NCBI GenBank assembly: GCA_012845835.1
Contig: JABAKD010000026.1
Coordinates: forward strand, 9,905,699-9,969,698
DNA length: 64,000 bases
Reading direction: 5' to 3'
From: Undaria pinnatifida
Taxonomy: Eukaryota; Sar; Phaeophyceae; Laminariales; Alariaceae
The notes beneath the pieces were generated by a model, which saw only the letters and a program-made list of their open reading frames with translations, searched no databases and was not told the DNA's origin. Position numbers and translations under genes: made by a program. Positions 9,536 through 19,948 of this stretch are shown here, in pieces; position 1 is the stretch's first letter, and every line of letters starts with the position of its first letter.

Positions 9536-10090
9536 CTAAACAGAGCTTCCTAACTCCATAATCCCCCCCGGGATCTTCGGTTCCTCTAATTCTTCCGGTT
9601 CTCGCTCGTCTGTCGATGGCTTCACCCCGCAATAGTGGTCGCATTCGGCACACATCGCTCCTGCTGCGGCCTCTCCGACCTCCGTCGGGGCGAATGGTAC
9701 CCACGAAATGGATGGTGTCGGCCGGAAACCCTCCTCACCATCGAAACTGATGATACTTCCATTGTCCGTCATGAACGCGACTCCAAGCACCATCGCATAC
9801 GGAAGTCCCTTCACCACCCCGAACTTCTCACGGAGGATTTGGTCGATCGATGCAAAGACTAGTGGTAGCAAGCGCGAGCCTACCACTTCCATCGGGGGTA
9901 CGGCGCTATTCTTTGGGTTTGCTGCGCGGAGTAGGCCGTCTCCCGTTGGATTTATCAGCGATATTCCCCAACCATCACGTTCTTCAATGAGTTCGATGAA
10001 CTGCCATGATACATAGTTTCCCCCACCCGCCTCAGTATCCACCAGCACCGCAATCGGAAGTCGCCGGTTCGAGCTCGTTGCATGCCACAA
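9536..10090 (-). pseudogene. Retropepsin-like aspartic protease
   Basis: A 184-residue open stretch carries the retropepsin pattern: VLVDTEAGGGNYVS at residues 15-28 stands where VDTGAGxNF(I/V)S is expected, and MVLGVAFMTDNGSIISFD supplies the later hydrophobic-Leu-Gly flap-to-core segment. The active-site Gly is replaced by Glu, which should abolish activity. The C-terminal third is acidic and contains three Cys residues. The protein would cleave the gag-pol precursor during particle maturation. Confidence 0.72.
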
Positions 10091-10117
10091 CTTTGCATGA
10101 ACCCAACCTGTGACGTC

Positions 10118-10660
10118 TTAGTTTGCAGTGCTCCTATTTTCGATCGGTGAGAGGAATTCTTTGAACCCTGGCTGCTCTTGACCAGTGAACCCTGACTGCC
10201 GTTGGCCAGCTGGCTGTTGTTTGATCAGTGAATCCTGGCTGCTGTTGGCCAGTGAACCCTGGCTGCTGTTGACCAGCAAACCCTGGCTGCTGTTGGTCAG
10301 CAAACCCTGGCTGTTGTTGGCCAGCGACCTTGGCGCCATCGGAGGTTCCCATCGCGATCTAGGGTTCGGCGGTTCTCTTCTTGGGATTGTCTGTGGACCC
10401 CATCGTCCTCTGATTTCAAACGGTGACGGTAGGGAGGGAGCGGACATCTGATTGTACCCGCCTCCCGTTCCTACATGATTTGCCGGTCCTGCTGCCCCTT
10501 ATTCTGCACCACCCTGTGGACCCCATCCAACCGGGCCGCTCGATGGTGGGCCTCCATCCTGGCCGCCCTGAGACGGGCCTCCCTGTGGTGGGCCTTCCAT
10601 CGGGTGAGGTGCACCAAAAGGTCCCCAAAAAGGTACCCCTCTTCCTGCCATGTTGTTTTC
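10118..10660 (-). pseudogene. Gly/Pro/Gln-rich gag-like segment with QQPGF repeats
   Basis: A candidate start at about 10651 gives MAGRGVPFWGPFGAPHPM and a Gly/Pro-rich stretch with GG-QGG repeats. After a stop, the next frame continues with PFEIRGRWGPQTIPRRE and then five tandem copies of a pentamer-like QQPGF[A/T][D/G]Q (or NSSQGLL in the other frame). This looks like the low-complexity, nucleic-acid-binding end of gag. No capsid-like helical domain was recognised, so the main part of gag is missing, strongly diverged or lies upstream in an unreadable state. Confidence 0.45.
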
Positions 10661-12593
10661 TTCAATCACTCTTCCCCCCCCTCCCCGGGACGCCGCCCGT
10701 TTCCCTTTGATGAAACCTCTCGCTTTGCTGTCGGGTAGAGTAAGATGAACTGGACGAAGTTGTGCAGTACACGACGGACTCGACGACGCTGTGTTGTATC
10801 CGACGAATGGAGCTGTGCAGTAGGAGCTGTGCAGTATGCGACGGACTCGATGAGGCTGCGTGGTATACCATGTACTCGACGCAGCTGCGTCGTATAAGGT
10901 GAAGATGGTATCCAACGATGGCAGGCTAGGGAGACGAGTGGAGTCCAGGGGATCGATGGAGTCTAGTAGCACCAAGTTTTCCGCATCAAACGGGTATAAA
11001 CAGTGGCTTGGGACAAGGTGGGTGGGAAAGAAAGTTGGTGAAAGGTTTCGAGTACATGAATATTTACCTTCCTGGTTTGTTGAAAGTTGTCCTCTTATCA
11101 TAATATACATGAAATCCTTCGGAAATGCTGCCCTTCGAAAGCTGGAGTCTTCACCAACAGAATAACGTATGGAATCCCTTAGGTATCCAAGACACATCAA
11201 TCCATTTGTAGGCATTAGCTACATCTGTCATTGTTGTACATCCTTCATGCACATTTTTTGAACGAATTTGGAACAGAAGAATAAATCATTTTGTAAACAT
11301 CTATCGAAGTATAAGCGTCCATACGTAACACAACAATCGATGAAGTTTCAAGGTCTACATATATTCATACATAGCTATTAGTAGTAAATTACTACGCGCC
11401 TTGAAAGGACTTGTATAGTATCTCTCCATGTAGCTCCACTGTATGCAGTAGTTCCCATGTCGGGTATAGCTCCACTGGCATGCGAAATGTTTTTTTGTTC
11501 TCATTAATTAATATTAATGCGTTCTTACAATCCTTACAATTCCAACGTACTTATCTCACTTCCCCTCCATTAATGCATTATTTACAATCCTCAAGATGCC
11601 AACCTACTTATCAAGCTTCCCCCTTTCCCATTCCAATAAGATAATGTTCCTAAACCATGTTTCCAATTCCGGTAAGTTCTTAACATGACAAAGAGCAGCT
11701 ATAGAAATGCTTAGATTCCCCATATAAGATTAAAAACCAGAACCAGTTTGCAGTATCACTACTCTTGAAACACATGTGCGAACGACCTCGCAGTACCTAT
11801 ACAACCTGCGAAGACACAAAATCCCCATCACAAAGGCCAAAACCAAATTGCTTGCAAAACAGACCCTTGTCTTATGGGTGTCTCACAGCATGCAACAAGT
11901 GTAGATCAACAAACAGACCCGAACTCATTTTCAACCCGTATGATGAACGCAAGCACGTTCCTACTGTGGCTTATCACGTATGAACTTACTCGTCATTGAA
12001 AGCAAAAATGCAAGCTTTGCGGAGCAATTTACAATTAATGCATACCAATGTTTCTTCTGCATCGCATACAAAAGAAACAGTGAGTCAGTCAAGGCGGGGA
12101 GAATCTTGTTTGCTCTCTGTATATACTGTTGTGCGTAGCATGGACTGAGTGACTCCTCATCATGTATAAACTATCAAGCGTCTCATTCCTCGCCTCCACT
12201 GTCTAGAAATGACGACCACTGATTCTCATCACTCATGCGGCCTGCTGTACCCCTGCTTCTATTTCTGCGGTGTCTGCCTGTGGTTATCCTGCAACGTGTG
12301 GGGTTTGTGATACTGCTTCAAGCGAGATTTTCCTACACGAGCAAGATTTTTACCATTATAATATACAGTTGAACTGCCATGAAATTCTATTCAACATCCT
12401 GTAAAATTGATTCATGTTTAGACTACTCCTTTCTTTCCACACTCTATTTTATGCATTCTTTCACCAAAAATGGCCTGGCATGCTGCTGTACTTCTACCTG
12501 CGCATTTACGACCGTACTTCTACCTGCGTCAAGCGAGACTATCAACCCACACGGATCCCAGCTAAAGCCCTATATAACGAACGGAAGAAGAGC
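10661..12593 (-). other. Long leader / unrecognised interior next to the 5' LTR
   Basis: Nearly 2 kb without a recognisable domain. Positions 10740-10900 contain degenerate direct repeats built on GTGCAGTA and CGACGGACTCGA. 11480-11660 is AT-rich with a loose ~60-bp duplication around ATTAATGC...TTACAATCC. 12240-12540 repeats the phrase CTTCTACCTGCG / TCAAGCGAGA. It may be a true long leader, a degraded gag, or one or more unrecognised insertions. Confidence 0.4.
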
Positions 12594-13012
12594 TATTTTA
12601 GACACCCGTACCCAAGTCTCCAATCCCTTGTCATAACTCTCTCACCGCTTCTAGTTATTTTCCTCCATGTCTACCTTAAGGCTGATTCCTTCCGTCTGCT
12701 TGTTGGAACAGCTGCCTGCAAACACCAGTCTCGTCTCACGAAGTCCTCTTCCAAGCGCTCGTACAATATAACAAGTGTCCGGATGAAACCTCCAATAATG
12801 CCTCACGGTAACGTTCGCTGTACTCAAGCTCGGTTCGCAGTCACTCACACTCGTGTCAGATCAAGTTCATGTTCTTTTTCCCTCGTTTGGTTTTGTTTGT
12901 TTTGGGACTGAGGCCGTGAGCGACACGCTTTCTAGACTAATCGGCGTTATACATATCTAGGCAGCATTCCGCCACGGGGTTCCATGTGACGTCATGTCAA
13001 TCCGCCGCAACA
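12594..13012 (-). repeat. 5' LTR of the DNMT gypsy element
   Basis: Direct copy of 3470-3890; read on the minus strand it begins TGTTGCGGCGG at 13012. TATA follows at 13013-13016 and matches the outer flank of the other LTR. Transcription signals were not identified with confidence. Confidence 0.85.
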
Positions 13013-13885
13013 TATAGGCGAAACACACTATGGTAAATGCACCGCCAAGGAAAAGTTGGCGTCTATCAAACGAAAATACCGAAAAGAGTGATGAGAACCT
13101 CGTCGCCTCTAGGCGAAACAAAAGAGGCCTTGGCATTAATGAAGAGACTGCATTGCTGTCCCCGTGGCAATGGAGGTTCGAAGTCGACAGGATGCAAAGT
13201 CGGTTTGCATCAAACGTCGACATGGGGCCATGCCAGCCGGCGAGGGTTTGGAAGAAGATTGCTTTGTTTGTTACGTGAAGGTTGTCGTATTGATTGGTCC
13301 GCGTGGTCGCGGGCGAGGAAAAAAACGAAGAAGAGGAGGGCGATCTCTCGTTGCGGCGGCGTTGTCTAAGATAGGTGCGGGGGCGGCTTTGCTCGTACGG
13401 GAGGTTGGCGTAGCGCTTCTTCTCTGTTTTTTCTCGGGAAGGCGGGACATGTGTGTCTCCTGTCTTTGCTTCGTGGGTGCTTTCACGTTGTCGAAATCGG
13501 ACGCGTCCCCTCAATACGTAATATCCGGAGTGTCTCTACCATGACGAATGCTGATAGTGCCGTGCGTATTTCCTAGAGACTGACATATTATTTGCTGGTA
13601 GTGATAATGATATTGATTTGCAACATATTTTTTCTTCATCCCACTTATTATCCCCGCACCACTCTCGCGCCCCCTTCCAGCAGTAACTCAGATCAGGGGT
13701 CACATAGCGGGCCCTCCTCCTCCCTCCCCACTTCGGCACGTGCCTTCATTTTTACCGCGAGAAGAATCCAGCATTTTCTGCCCTCGTGGACTCGCGACGA
13801 ATTGTACCTACTCACGCTGCTAGGCGCTCTTAGCAGTTGATCCCTTTTTCGTTTTGCATTTTTGCAAATAAAGTTGGCAATATTT
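13013..13885. other. No gene recognised
   Basis: Several overlapping open frames exist at 13160-13540, one Arg/Gly-rich and then hydrophobic, but none shows a domain, a plausible start or splice context. I regard the interval as non-coding or as an unrecognised old repeat. Confidence 0.35.
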
Positions 13886-14375
13886 CAGTCAGTTGTTGTT
13901 GTTGTTGATCTCACATTAACTCGCATAATCAAGTCGGTGGTCACAGGACAGGCTCCAGTCACTCTGGAGCTGAGCAATACCCTAGGGAAAAACACAAACA
14001 ACCCAAGGTGGAACATGCATAAATTAAAATGGTGGGAATCAAAGAGATGCTAAAGCTGGACCGCTCCGCAACTAATGCACAGCTGACGCGATTTATGCTA
14101 TCACCAGAAACATGCAAAAAGTGAAATCGGGAGTCAGTCTACGATGTGCCAGGTCCATACCGGTGCATGCGTCTCATTACTCGCGCCTGGAAAAAACGAC
14201 TATACTGCTTGCCACTTAAGAAAGACTACCACGCATATAGTACACGTAGTATCACTACGCATACGCACAACAGACGCAAGTCAATGGGAAAAAAGAAACA
14301 AAGAACAAAGAAGAGAAGGGAACGGAAATGGATGCATAGGACCAAGAAAAAGAAAAGAAGAAAAAAATCGGGGGG
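13886..14375. repeat. Dispersed repeat, copy A, with purine-rich tail
   Basis: From the short GTT run at 13890 through AACTCGCATAATCAAGTC, CTCGCGCCTGGAAAAA and CATACGCACAACAG to an A/G-rich tail (14285-14375), this segment aligns along its length with 17240-17790. Both copies start with a TGT/GTT microsatellite and end with A/G-rich DNA, so they are members of one interspersed family. A tail of that kind suggests a retroposon, although no coding or pol III boxes were found. Confidence 0.55.
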
Positions 14376-15740
14376 TCTACTGGCGAGTCTGCCATCAGAA
14401 CGAGATGTCACGTTGTTTTTCGACGGTCTACAGCAGTACTACGAACGACTTCCGATACACCCACCGAAGCAAGGACTACCGGCCAATTACGCGATCGACA
14501 GATGGCCGTGGTTGTCACGAGCCCCTGTGTTGGGGGCCCCTGTTCCCTGCCTCTTGTTGGCTCTTGTTTGGGTAAAACATGCGGTGTGCTCGATGGTCTC
14601 ACGGCAGCAGCATACCAGAACGTCCGCTCGTACGACGTATCATTCTTACAGGAAATGAAATATACTTTTCTTCATCAATATGAACATAAATCGGTTGTTA
14701 TATTCTGGACAGAGTGATGCGTGTACGACTAAACTTTCCAACGGCAATCGTACTGCATTCTGAGCTATTTGCTGTGGTTCTGGTTGCTACTAGTTGATGC
14801 AGTATGTGCTAGAAGTTTCGCCCTTCGGCTGCTGCTGCTACACCTGCTGTTGTGTGTTTGCCAATGTCGTCAGTTGGCGTTCATGCTCGTGGTACATACT
14901 GCTGTTCTCACCCAGTACGTACGGGTTTCCTCGTACCTCAACCGTACGACGACGAGCTCAAAACGTAAGGGAGGTGGCATGAAATGGCATGGACAATGGC
15001 CACATAGAAGCGAGCACAGCGGGTTTTTTCGCTGCGAATCAACCGCACTCGTTCATACACACAGCAGAGGCTGCTTGGAGTGTCAGCGGCCGTGCTAAAG
15101 TCAGGGCCAAAGGCCGAAGAGACGGCTCTACCTGCTTGGTTTTGTCTCGAGATTCTGTTACGTGAAAAATCATGATTTGGGAGTTATTTCGTCACGAAAC
15201 GTCTTGCCGTCGGTAATTTGTGTCACTAAGTTGTTGGATATCGTCGGTAATTTGTGTCACGTTTTAGGTGAACCCACACAAAAAAATCGCCTTCCCTAAG
15301 GACAAACGGAGCAAAAACGAAAACAATAAAGACCGGGCAAGAAACCAAACGAGCTCGTAAAAAAGTACATCAAAGAAACTAACGCGCAAGAGTATGCCAC
15401 CGCCATATTCAAAACATTATCAAGTACCGTTTGGAAATGATGCCAATTTTGCAAATCATCCAGACCTTGCAGACATTAAGATTGTAGCAAAAATTCCGCA
15501 ATTCCTCCTCAACATGCGGTATTTTAGCAACTTCTCGCTTGTCTCGCTCGGCATACGTCTGCTTTCACGTCGATGTGCGGAACGGACACGGCAAGGCGAG
15601 GGGCATTGGAGCCGCCCCCCGAAGGCGGCGCTCAAACGAAACTATATTCGACCGAGGATTCTAGTTCCGCGAATCGCATACTTCGGCCGAGACAAACGAA
15701 AACTCCTGACCAAATCCCTGACACCAAAGAAGGATTTTAT
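14376..15740. other. No gene recognised; one small ORF noted
   Basis: An ATG-started ORF at 15394-15744 (MPPPYSKHYQVPFGNDANF) would encode 116 residues, the last part basic, but no domain or splice structure supports it. The rest of the interval shows no repeat or gene I can name. Confidence 0.3.
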
Positions 15741-15744
15741 ATAG

Positions 15745-16360
15745 ATTTATGTACTCGTACACTTTGTGAGGGACAGTCTATGGCATCCTCTTAGAACTGG
15801 TAGCAAGGTATTTATGATGGGAGTTGTTGCTGAAGCAACAATTTAGGCTACGTAGGGTCATGATTACGTACGCTGAGATACGAGTTGTTTAGACAACAAA
15901 GCTGTAAGGTTTGTATTACTGTGCGGTCTTTTGCTTTCTTGGGGTAGTCTAAACTAATACAAAATATATATATATATACATATTTTTACCTGCGCTGAGG
16001 GTATAGTCTATTCGTCGTTGAGCTACGAACATCGCATCGCGCGTGCACGCCCCTCGCGTGGTCACTCCACATCGACACATCATATATCTACATCTGAACC
16101 TTTTGCTCACCATCTGCTTTCATGTGCAAAGCAAAGCAAGTCGACTGATCAACACATCGGCTGGGGCTTGCTGAACAACATCATATTCTTCTCTTCTGTA
16201 CATTGGTTGGAGTCTTCTCCTGCAGGCTCACCTAACCGTGACCCGCGTTTTCTTCAAATCATATACGAAGGCTCTGTCTTCATCGGATCATCCGAAAGCG
16301 AGCCTACGAGCGTACACCAGCTACGAGCTGATACGTGCCACGTGCCATCCCATATATAGG
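15745..16360. repeat. Dispersed repeat family R, copy 1
   Basis: This segment (ACTCGTACAC, GGTAGCAAG, GGGAGTTGTTGCTGA, GATACGAGTTGTTT, GTGGTCACTCCACATC, CAGGCTCACCTAACCGT, CTTCATCGGATCATCC) matches 23640-24146 followed by 25437-25520. The second copy is interrupted by inserted elements, so this copy shows the unbroken order. A TA repeat lies at 15966-15979. No coding potential was recognised. Confidence 0.6.
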
Positions 16361-17239
16361 AGGTTATAATAGTTAATGACCCTCGTGTTGAACCATCTCG
16401 AGGAGCGGCAGTAAGGTTCAACATCACTGAAAACGACTTCTCAAGACATATACTGCTACTTACACGAGCTTCATGACGAGCAGGACGAGGAAAAGATCAG
16501 AGTTCAACGTACTACGGGTTCTTCGTCGACGCGTGAGTGAGCGTGTGCTAAGGAGGTCGTCCACAGACGTCGATAAACAACTGCTACTCCAGTTAAGGAG
16601 GAATTGACCGTGCGAGACACACAGAGAACATCGTCGCTTCGTGAGAAGGTTGGTTGTATCCCTGTCAACCAACTTCTCATTCTGCGTCTAGAAATATTTA
16701 GACGCGGACCTGCCTGCGGTACGTTTTCCATCCACTACCACCACGATACCAGTACCGCCGAAGGTTAGGAGCTCTGTTTTGCGTGGTCCATATCGTGTCC
16801 CGTCAGCCTCTGGACGCCGCGAGCAGCAGCTGTTTTGAAAGCAACACCCGGCCGTCCTGCTGCATTGTAAAAAGGTCACTGATTTTCCTTCCCAAACTGA
16901 GCCGAACCAAAGACGTTGAAACAAAATCATTTTCGGATGTTTTCTCAGCATCTACGAAGAATTCGGACCGGTCATACCTGGTACATACGGAGATATAACA
17001 ATTTCGATGACTACGTACCAAGGAAATTATTGAAGTCCTGCTACTGCTGTGTCACCCGGAGTGGGCAGCTAGACTCTACGGTATCATACAAGACATCTGA
17101 GTGAACTGCCCCCTAGTCAACACTGCTTATCATCATTATAGGGGACGTCAACACCAGCATCATTCTCACCAACGTCATCACAAGACTGCGAAAGTTCGAT
17201 GAGCGCAGCCCAGCCGATTTTTTAGATTGGTATGAACGA
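16361..17239. other. No gene recognised; contains an inverted repeat
   Basis: At 16643-16678, GAGAAGGTTGGTTG and CAACCAACTTCTC form a stem of about 13 bp with one bulged base and a nine-base loop. No gene is recognisable around it. Overlapping ORFs near 16700-17020 have no domain. Confidence 0.35.
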
Positions 17240-17790
17240 TTGGTGGCTGTTGTTGTTGTTGTTGCTGTTGTTGCTGTTGTTGTTGTTGTTTTTATCACAT
17301 TTTAACTCGCATAATCAAGTCTGTGGCGACAGGAAAGATTCCAGTAACTCTGGAGCCGAGGAATGCCCCAGAGAAAAACACAAACCACAGGTGGTACACG
17401 CATATGTCACAGTTGACGCAGTTTCTGCCTCCGCAAGAAACATAGGAAACGTTCAATCGAGGATCAGCCTACCATGTTCCAGGTCCGTACTGGTGAATAC
17501 GTGTCACTACTCGCGCCTGCAAAAACCGATTATACCGCTTGCCACCCAGGAAAGCCTACCACGTATATATTACACGTCGTACATATATCTTCGCATACGC
17601 ACGTGGAACGCAAATCAATCGGAAAAACGAAACCAGGAAAACAAAAGAAACTGAGGGAAAGGTTAGGAAAGGAAAAGAAAAAATAGAAAAAAAAGCGAAA
17701 AGGGAAACAAAATGAAAAAAAATTCAAGAAAAGCAAGAAAAGACAAGACAACTACGAGGAAGCAAGGAGAGAAGAAGAGAAAATTTTGTA
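17240..17790. repeat. Dispersed repeat, copy B, with (TGT)n head and purine-rich tail
   Basis: Second copy of the family at 13886-14375. A pure TGT/GCT run occupies 17248-17291, then AACTCGCATAATCAAGTC and CTCGCGCCTGCAAAAACC recur, ending in a long A/G-rich tail (17635-17775). Confidence 0.55.
17248..17291. repeat. (TGT)n microsatellite
   Basis: About fourteen TGT triplets interrupted by two GCT units. Confidence 0.85.
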
Positions 17791-17813
17791 CTAGAAGACC
17801 CGTAGGAACTGAC

Positions 17814-17927
17814 TAAAGACGGCATTAGGATCATGGACGGTATCAAGTGCATCAATAGCACTGAGGAGAATAAAGACGGCATTAGGCTCATGGACGGTAT
17901 CAAGTGCATCAATAGCACTGAGGAGAA
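17814..17927. repeat. 57-bp tandem duplication
   Basis: TAAAGACGGCATTAGG and the following 41 bases occur twice in a row (17814-17870, 17871-17927) with essentially one substitution. The period is a multiple of three; one frame reads KDGIRIMDGIKCINSTEE twice, the other strand is open as Ser/Leu/Met-rich. There is no sign that either is a real protein. Confidence 0.8.
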
Positions 17928-18046
17928 AACGTAACAACGCCAAGAAGTCACGGTGGCCTCACGCTAGCTTGTGACGGCGATTGCTATGCCCACAAATTTC
18001 AAGACGATGATGGCCAGACCCGGGCTTCAATCCCTTAGGCGGAACA

Positions 18047-18075
18047 CCCCCCCCCCCCCCGCCCCCCCCCCCTAC
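18047..18075. repeat. Poly-C tract
   Basis: A nearly pure run of about 28 C with a single G at the downstream side of the LINE; C-rich DNA continues to about 18135. Confidence 0.8.
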
Positions 18076-19224
18076 CCTCTACTCTTGCCCTCCCGCCGTC
18101 CCGCGCTCTTCTCTCCCCCCCTCCCCCCCTCCCCTCGGCCGCTAGGGGATGCCGGCGGTCGATAGCGCTGCCGCGGCCTCTTCGTGTCGCTCTGGAGCTC
18201 CGCGTCACTCCGTCTCATGCTATTCCCGCATGAACAACTTGGCTCTCTCCTCTACCTGTCTAACCCATCTGCCGGCCTTCTGAGCAGACGTTTGCCCCCC
18301 TTCGAGTTTCATCTTAACGACAGACATATCCTTCTTTACATGCACCAACTAGTCCTTCTCTTGCCCCCCTGAAAAGCCCTTACCCCCAACAAAATCCCCA
18401 AACAATATCCTCCGTTTGTGCACTATCGCCCTTATGCTCTCTGAAGCCATCTTGGCAAGCGCATCGGCGTATGATGGGGTGTTGTCGTCGCGCTTCCGCT
18501 TCCGCCGTCCTAGGCATCGGAGGAGCATGGGGTGGTGAACCCGTCGTAGAATGTCATAATCGGCATCGTTCGAGCTCCACGTCATGCAACCGTACCGTAG
18601 TGCCTCGAACACCTCGGATTTCAGCAAACGCACCTTCAACCGTAAAGCGCACACCCGGGCGGTCATGGATTTTTCTCTTGTACAGCCGGAAGCACGCCCA
18701 GGCCTCTGAAGACGCCCCAATATTTGAATGCTAAGATGTGATAGTCCCGCCCAAGTACACAAACTCGATAGTTCGTTTGTATACCTGGCCGGATGCATTG
18801 ATGGTGAACGACACCTTCTCCCCGCCTTCGGTTTGCAGGCACGTGACATCTGGTTTCGCCTCGGAGACCGCAAGCCCGAACGCCGAGCACGCAGTCACGA
18901 TCACTGTCATCATCCTCTCCAGCCCTTCTGGTCGTCGCGATACGATGCCCGCATCATCAGAGTAAAGCATAGCCCGTAATCTTCGCGCGTCCTCCTCCTC
19001 CTTCCCCCTCCGCCCGTCGACCTTGCCGGTGCGCAAAATTCCCTACTTCTCGCCTTTCTCCTTCTTTCGTTGGAGCTGCGCCATGTTGTCCGTGGTGGCT
19101 GCATCAGCGAAAAAGCGTTTGCCGGCCACACGCAATGCCGCCGGGCGAAACATGTTGAACGGCATCGGCGCGAGCGCGCATCGTTGCCTGAGACCTTGCC
19201 CCACGTCGAACGTACCAGAAGAGA

Positions 19225-19465
19225 CATTCCACGATAGAGGTTGCACTGTATGCGCCAAAACGTCCCTGAGCGGTTGGGTTCCTCATGTGAGGAACTGCCA
19301 GTCAATAAAGTATTTTCACGAGTACGTTATATTTTTGGACTAAGGCATAGAAGCGTGGTCGGGTTGCGCCAACGAACGCCTTCGAAGTCATTTTTCGGGA
19401 GAGATATTGAATTCCTCATGTGAGGAGCTAAGGTGACGTTCTTCTGCAACCCTACCGTGGAATGG
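19225..19465. mobile_element. MITE inserted in the LINE
   Basis: CATTCCACGATAGAGGTTGCA at 19225 (shown in part as CATTCCACG...GGTTGCA) returns as its near complement ending at 19464, giving imperfect ~20-bp inverted ends around 240 bp of non-coding DNA. The LINE reading (CVRLDD before, FDVGQG after) resumes across it, so it is a later insertion. CTCATGTGAGG occurs twice inside (about 19281 and 19414). A target duplication was not resolved. Confidence 0.55.
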
Positions 19466-19948
19466 CTTAGAAAACATTCTATCATCCAACCGCACGCATG
19501 CTTGCATGCCGTCGGGGAATTTGCGGATGACGGCGAGCGTTCTCTGTAGCACCCCTAAACGAGCAAGGAAATCCCGCAGAAGGGTTTGGTCGACGAAGTC
19601 ATATGCTTTGGTAAGGTCGATAAAGCACAAGTACAAGGGGGTGTCCTTCTTTTAATCTAGTACCTGCAGTCGTCGTACTACGAACATCATGTCAACCGTC
19701 AATCGTTGGGGTTTAAGCCGACAATGTTCCTTCGGCAGAATGTTCTCGCGTTCGCAATAGTTACTCAGCCGACCCGTGATGACATTGAAGAGAACAGAGT
19801 ATCGAGGCGCGACATCGTAAACCTCATCAAAGGTCATACTCGCCCGGCCGAAGCAGCGGTTGGGACGGTATCGTCACCAGCACTTGTACAAGAAATCGCA
19901 GCTGATGAAAAGGAAAATCAAGATATATACCCCATTTTATTATTACTA

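Larger units (their letters stand above)
3470..13012 (-). mobile_element. Ty3/gypsy LTR retrotransposon carrying a DNA methyltransferase
   Basis: This is a 9.5-kb element read on the minus strand. It is bounded by two ~420-bp direct repeats (3470-3890, 12594-13012) that match at roughly nine in ten positions, and is flanked by TATA on both sides (3466-3469 and 13013-13016). On the minus strand the LTR begins TGTTGCGG and is preceded by eight G residues, a good polypurine tract. The opposite LTR end does not show the usual CA, and no TGG-type primer-binding site is evident. The coding order is Gly/Pro/Gln-rich gag-like segment, protease, RT, RNase H, C5-DNMT, basic linker, zinc-binding integrase, Tudor-like tail. 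RT, RH, then IN is the Ty3/gypsy order. Many frameshifts and several stops make this copy non-functional, matching the divergence of its LTRs. Confidence 0.88.
18000..19840 (-). mobile_element. LINE (non-LTR retrotransposon), 5'-truncated, RT and C-terminal part
   Basis: The minus strand encodes a non-LTR reverse transcriptase in broken frames. Motifs in order are ENILPKEHC and VDMMFVVRRLQVL (19652-19837), YLCFIDLTKAYDFVDQTLL with motif A Asp (about 19560-19636), FDVGQGLRQ (about 19200), AMLYSDDAGIVSR with the catalytic DD (about 18930), and TIEFVYLGGTI (about 18740). A C-terminal segment follows (YGCMTW, HHPMLLRCLGRRKRKRDD, KMASESIRAIVHKRRILFG) at 18370-18600, and then a Glu/Arg-rich tail towards 18130. 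The element is cut at about 19840, next to the Copia fragment, and lacks the endonuclease region. A MITE interrupts the RT between motif A and the GQG motif. A C-rich tract (18047-18130) lies at the 3' side. Confidence 0.82.
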
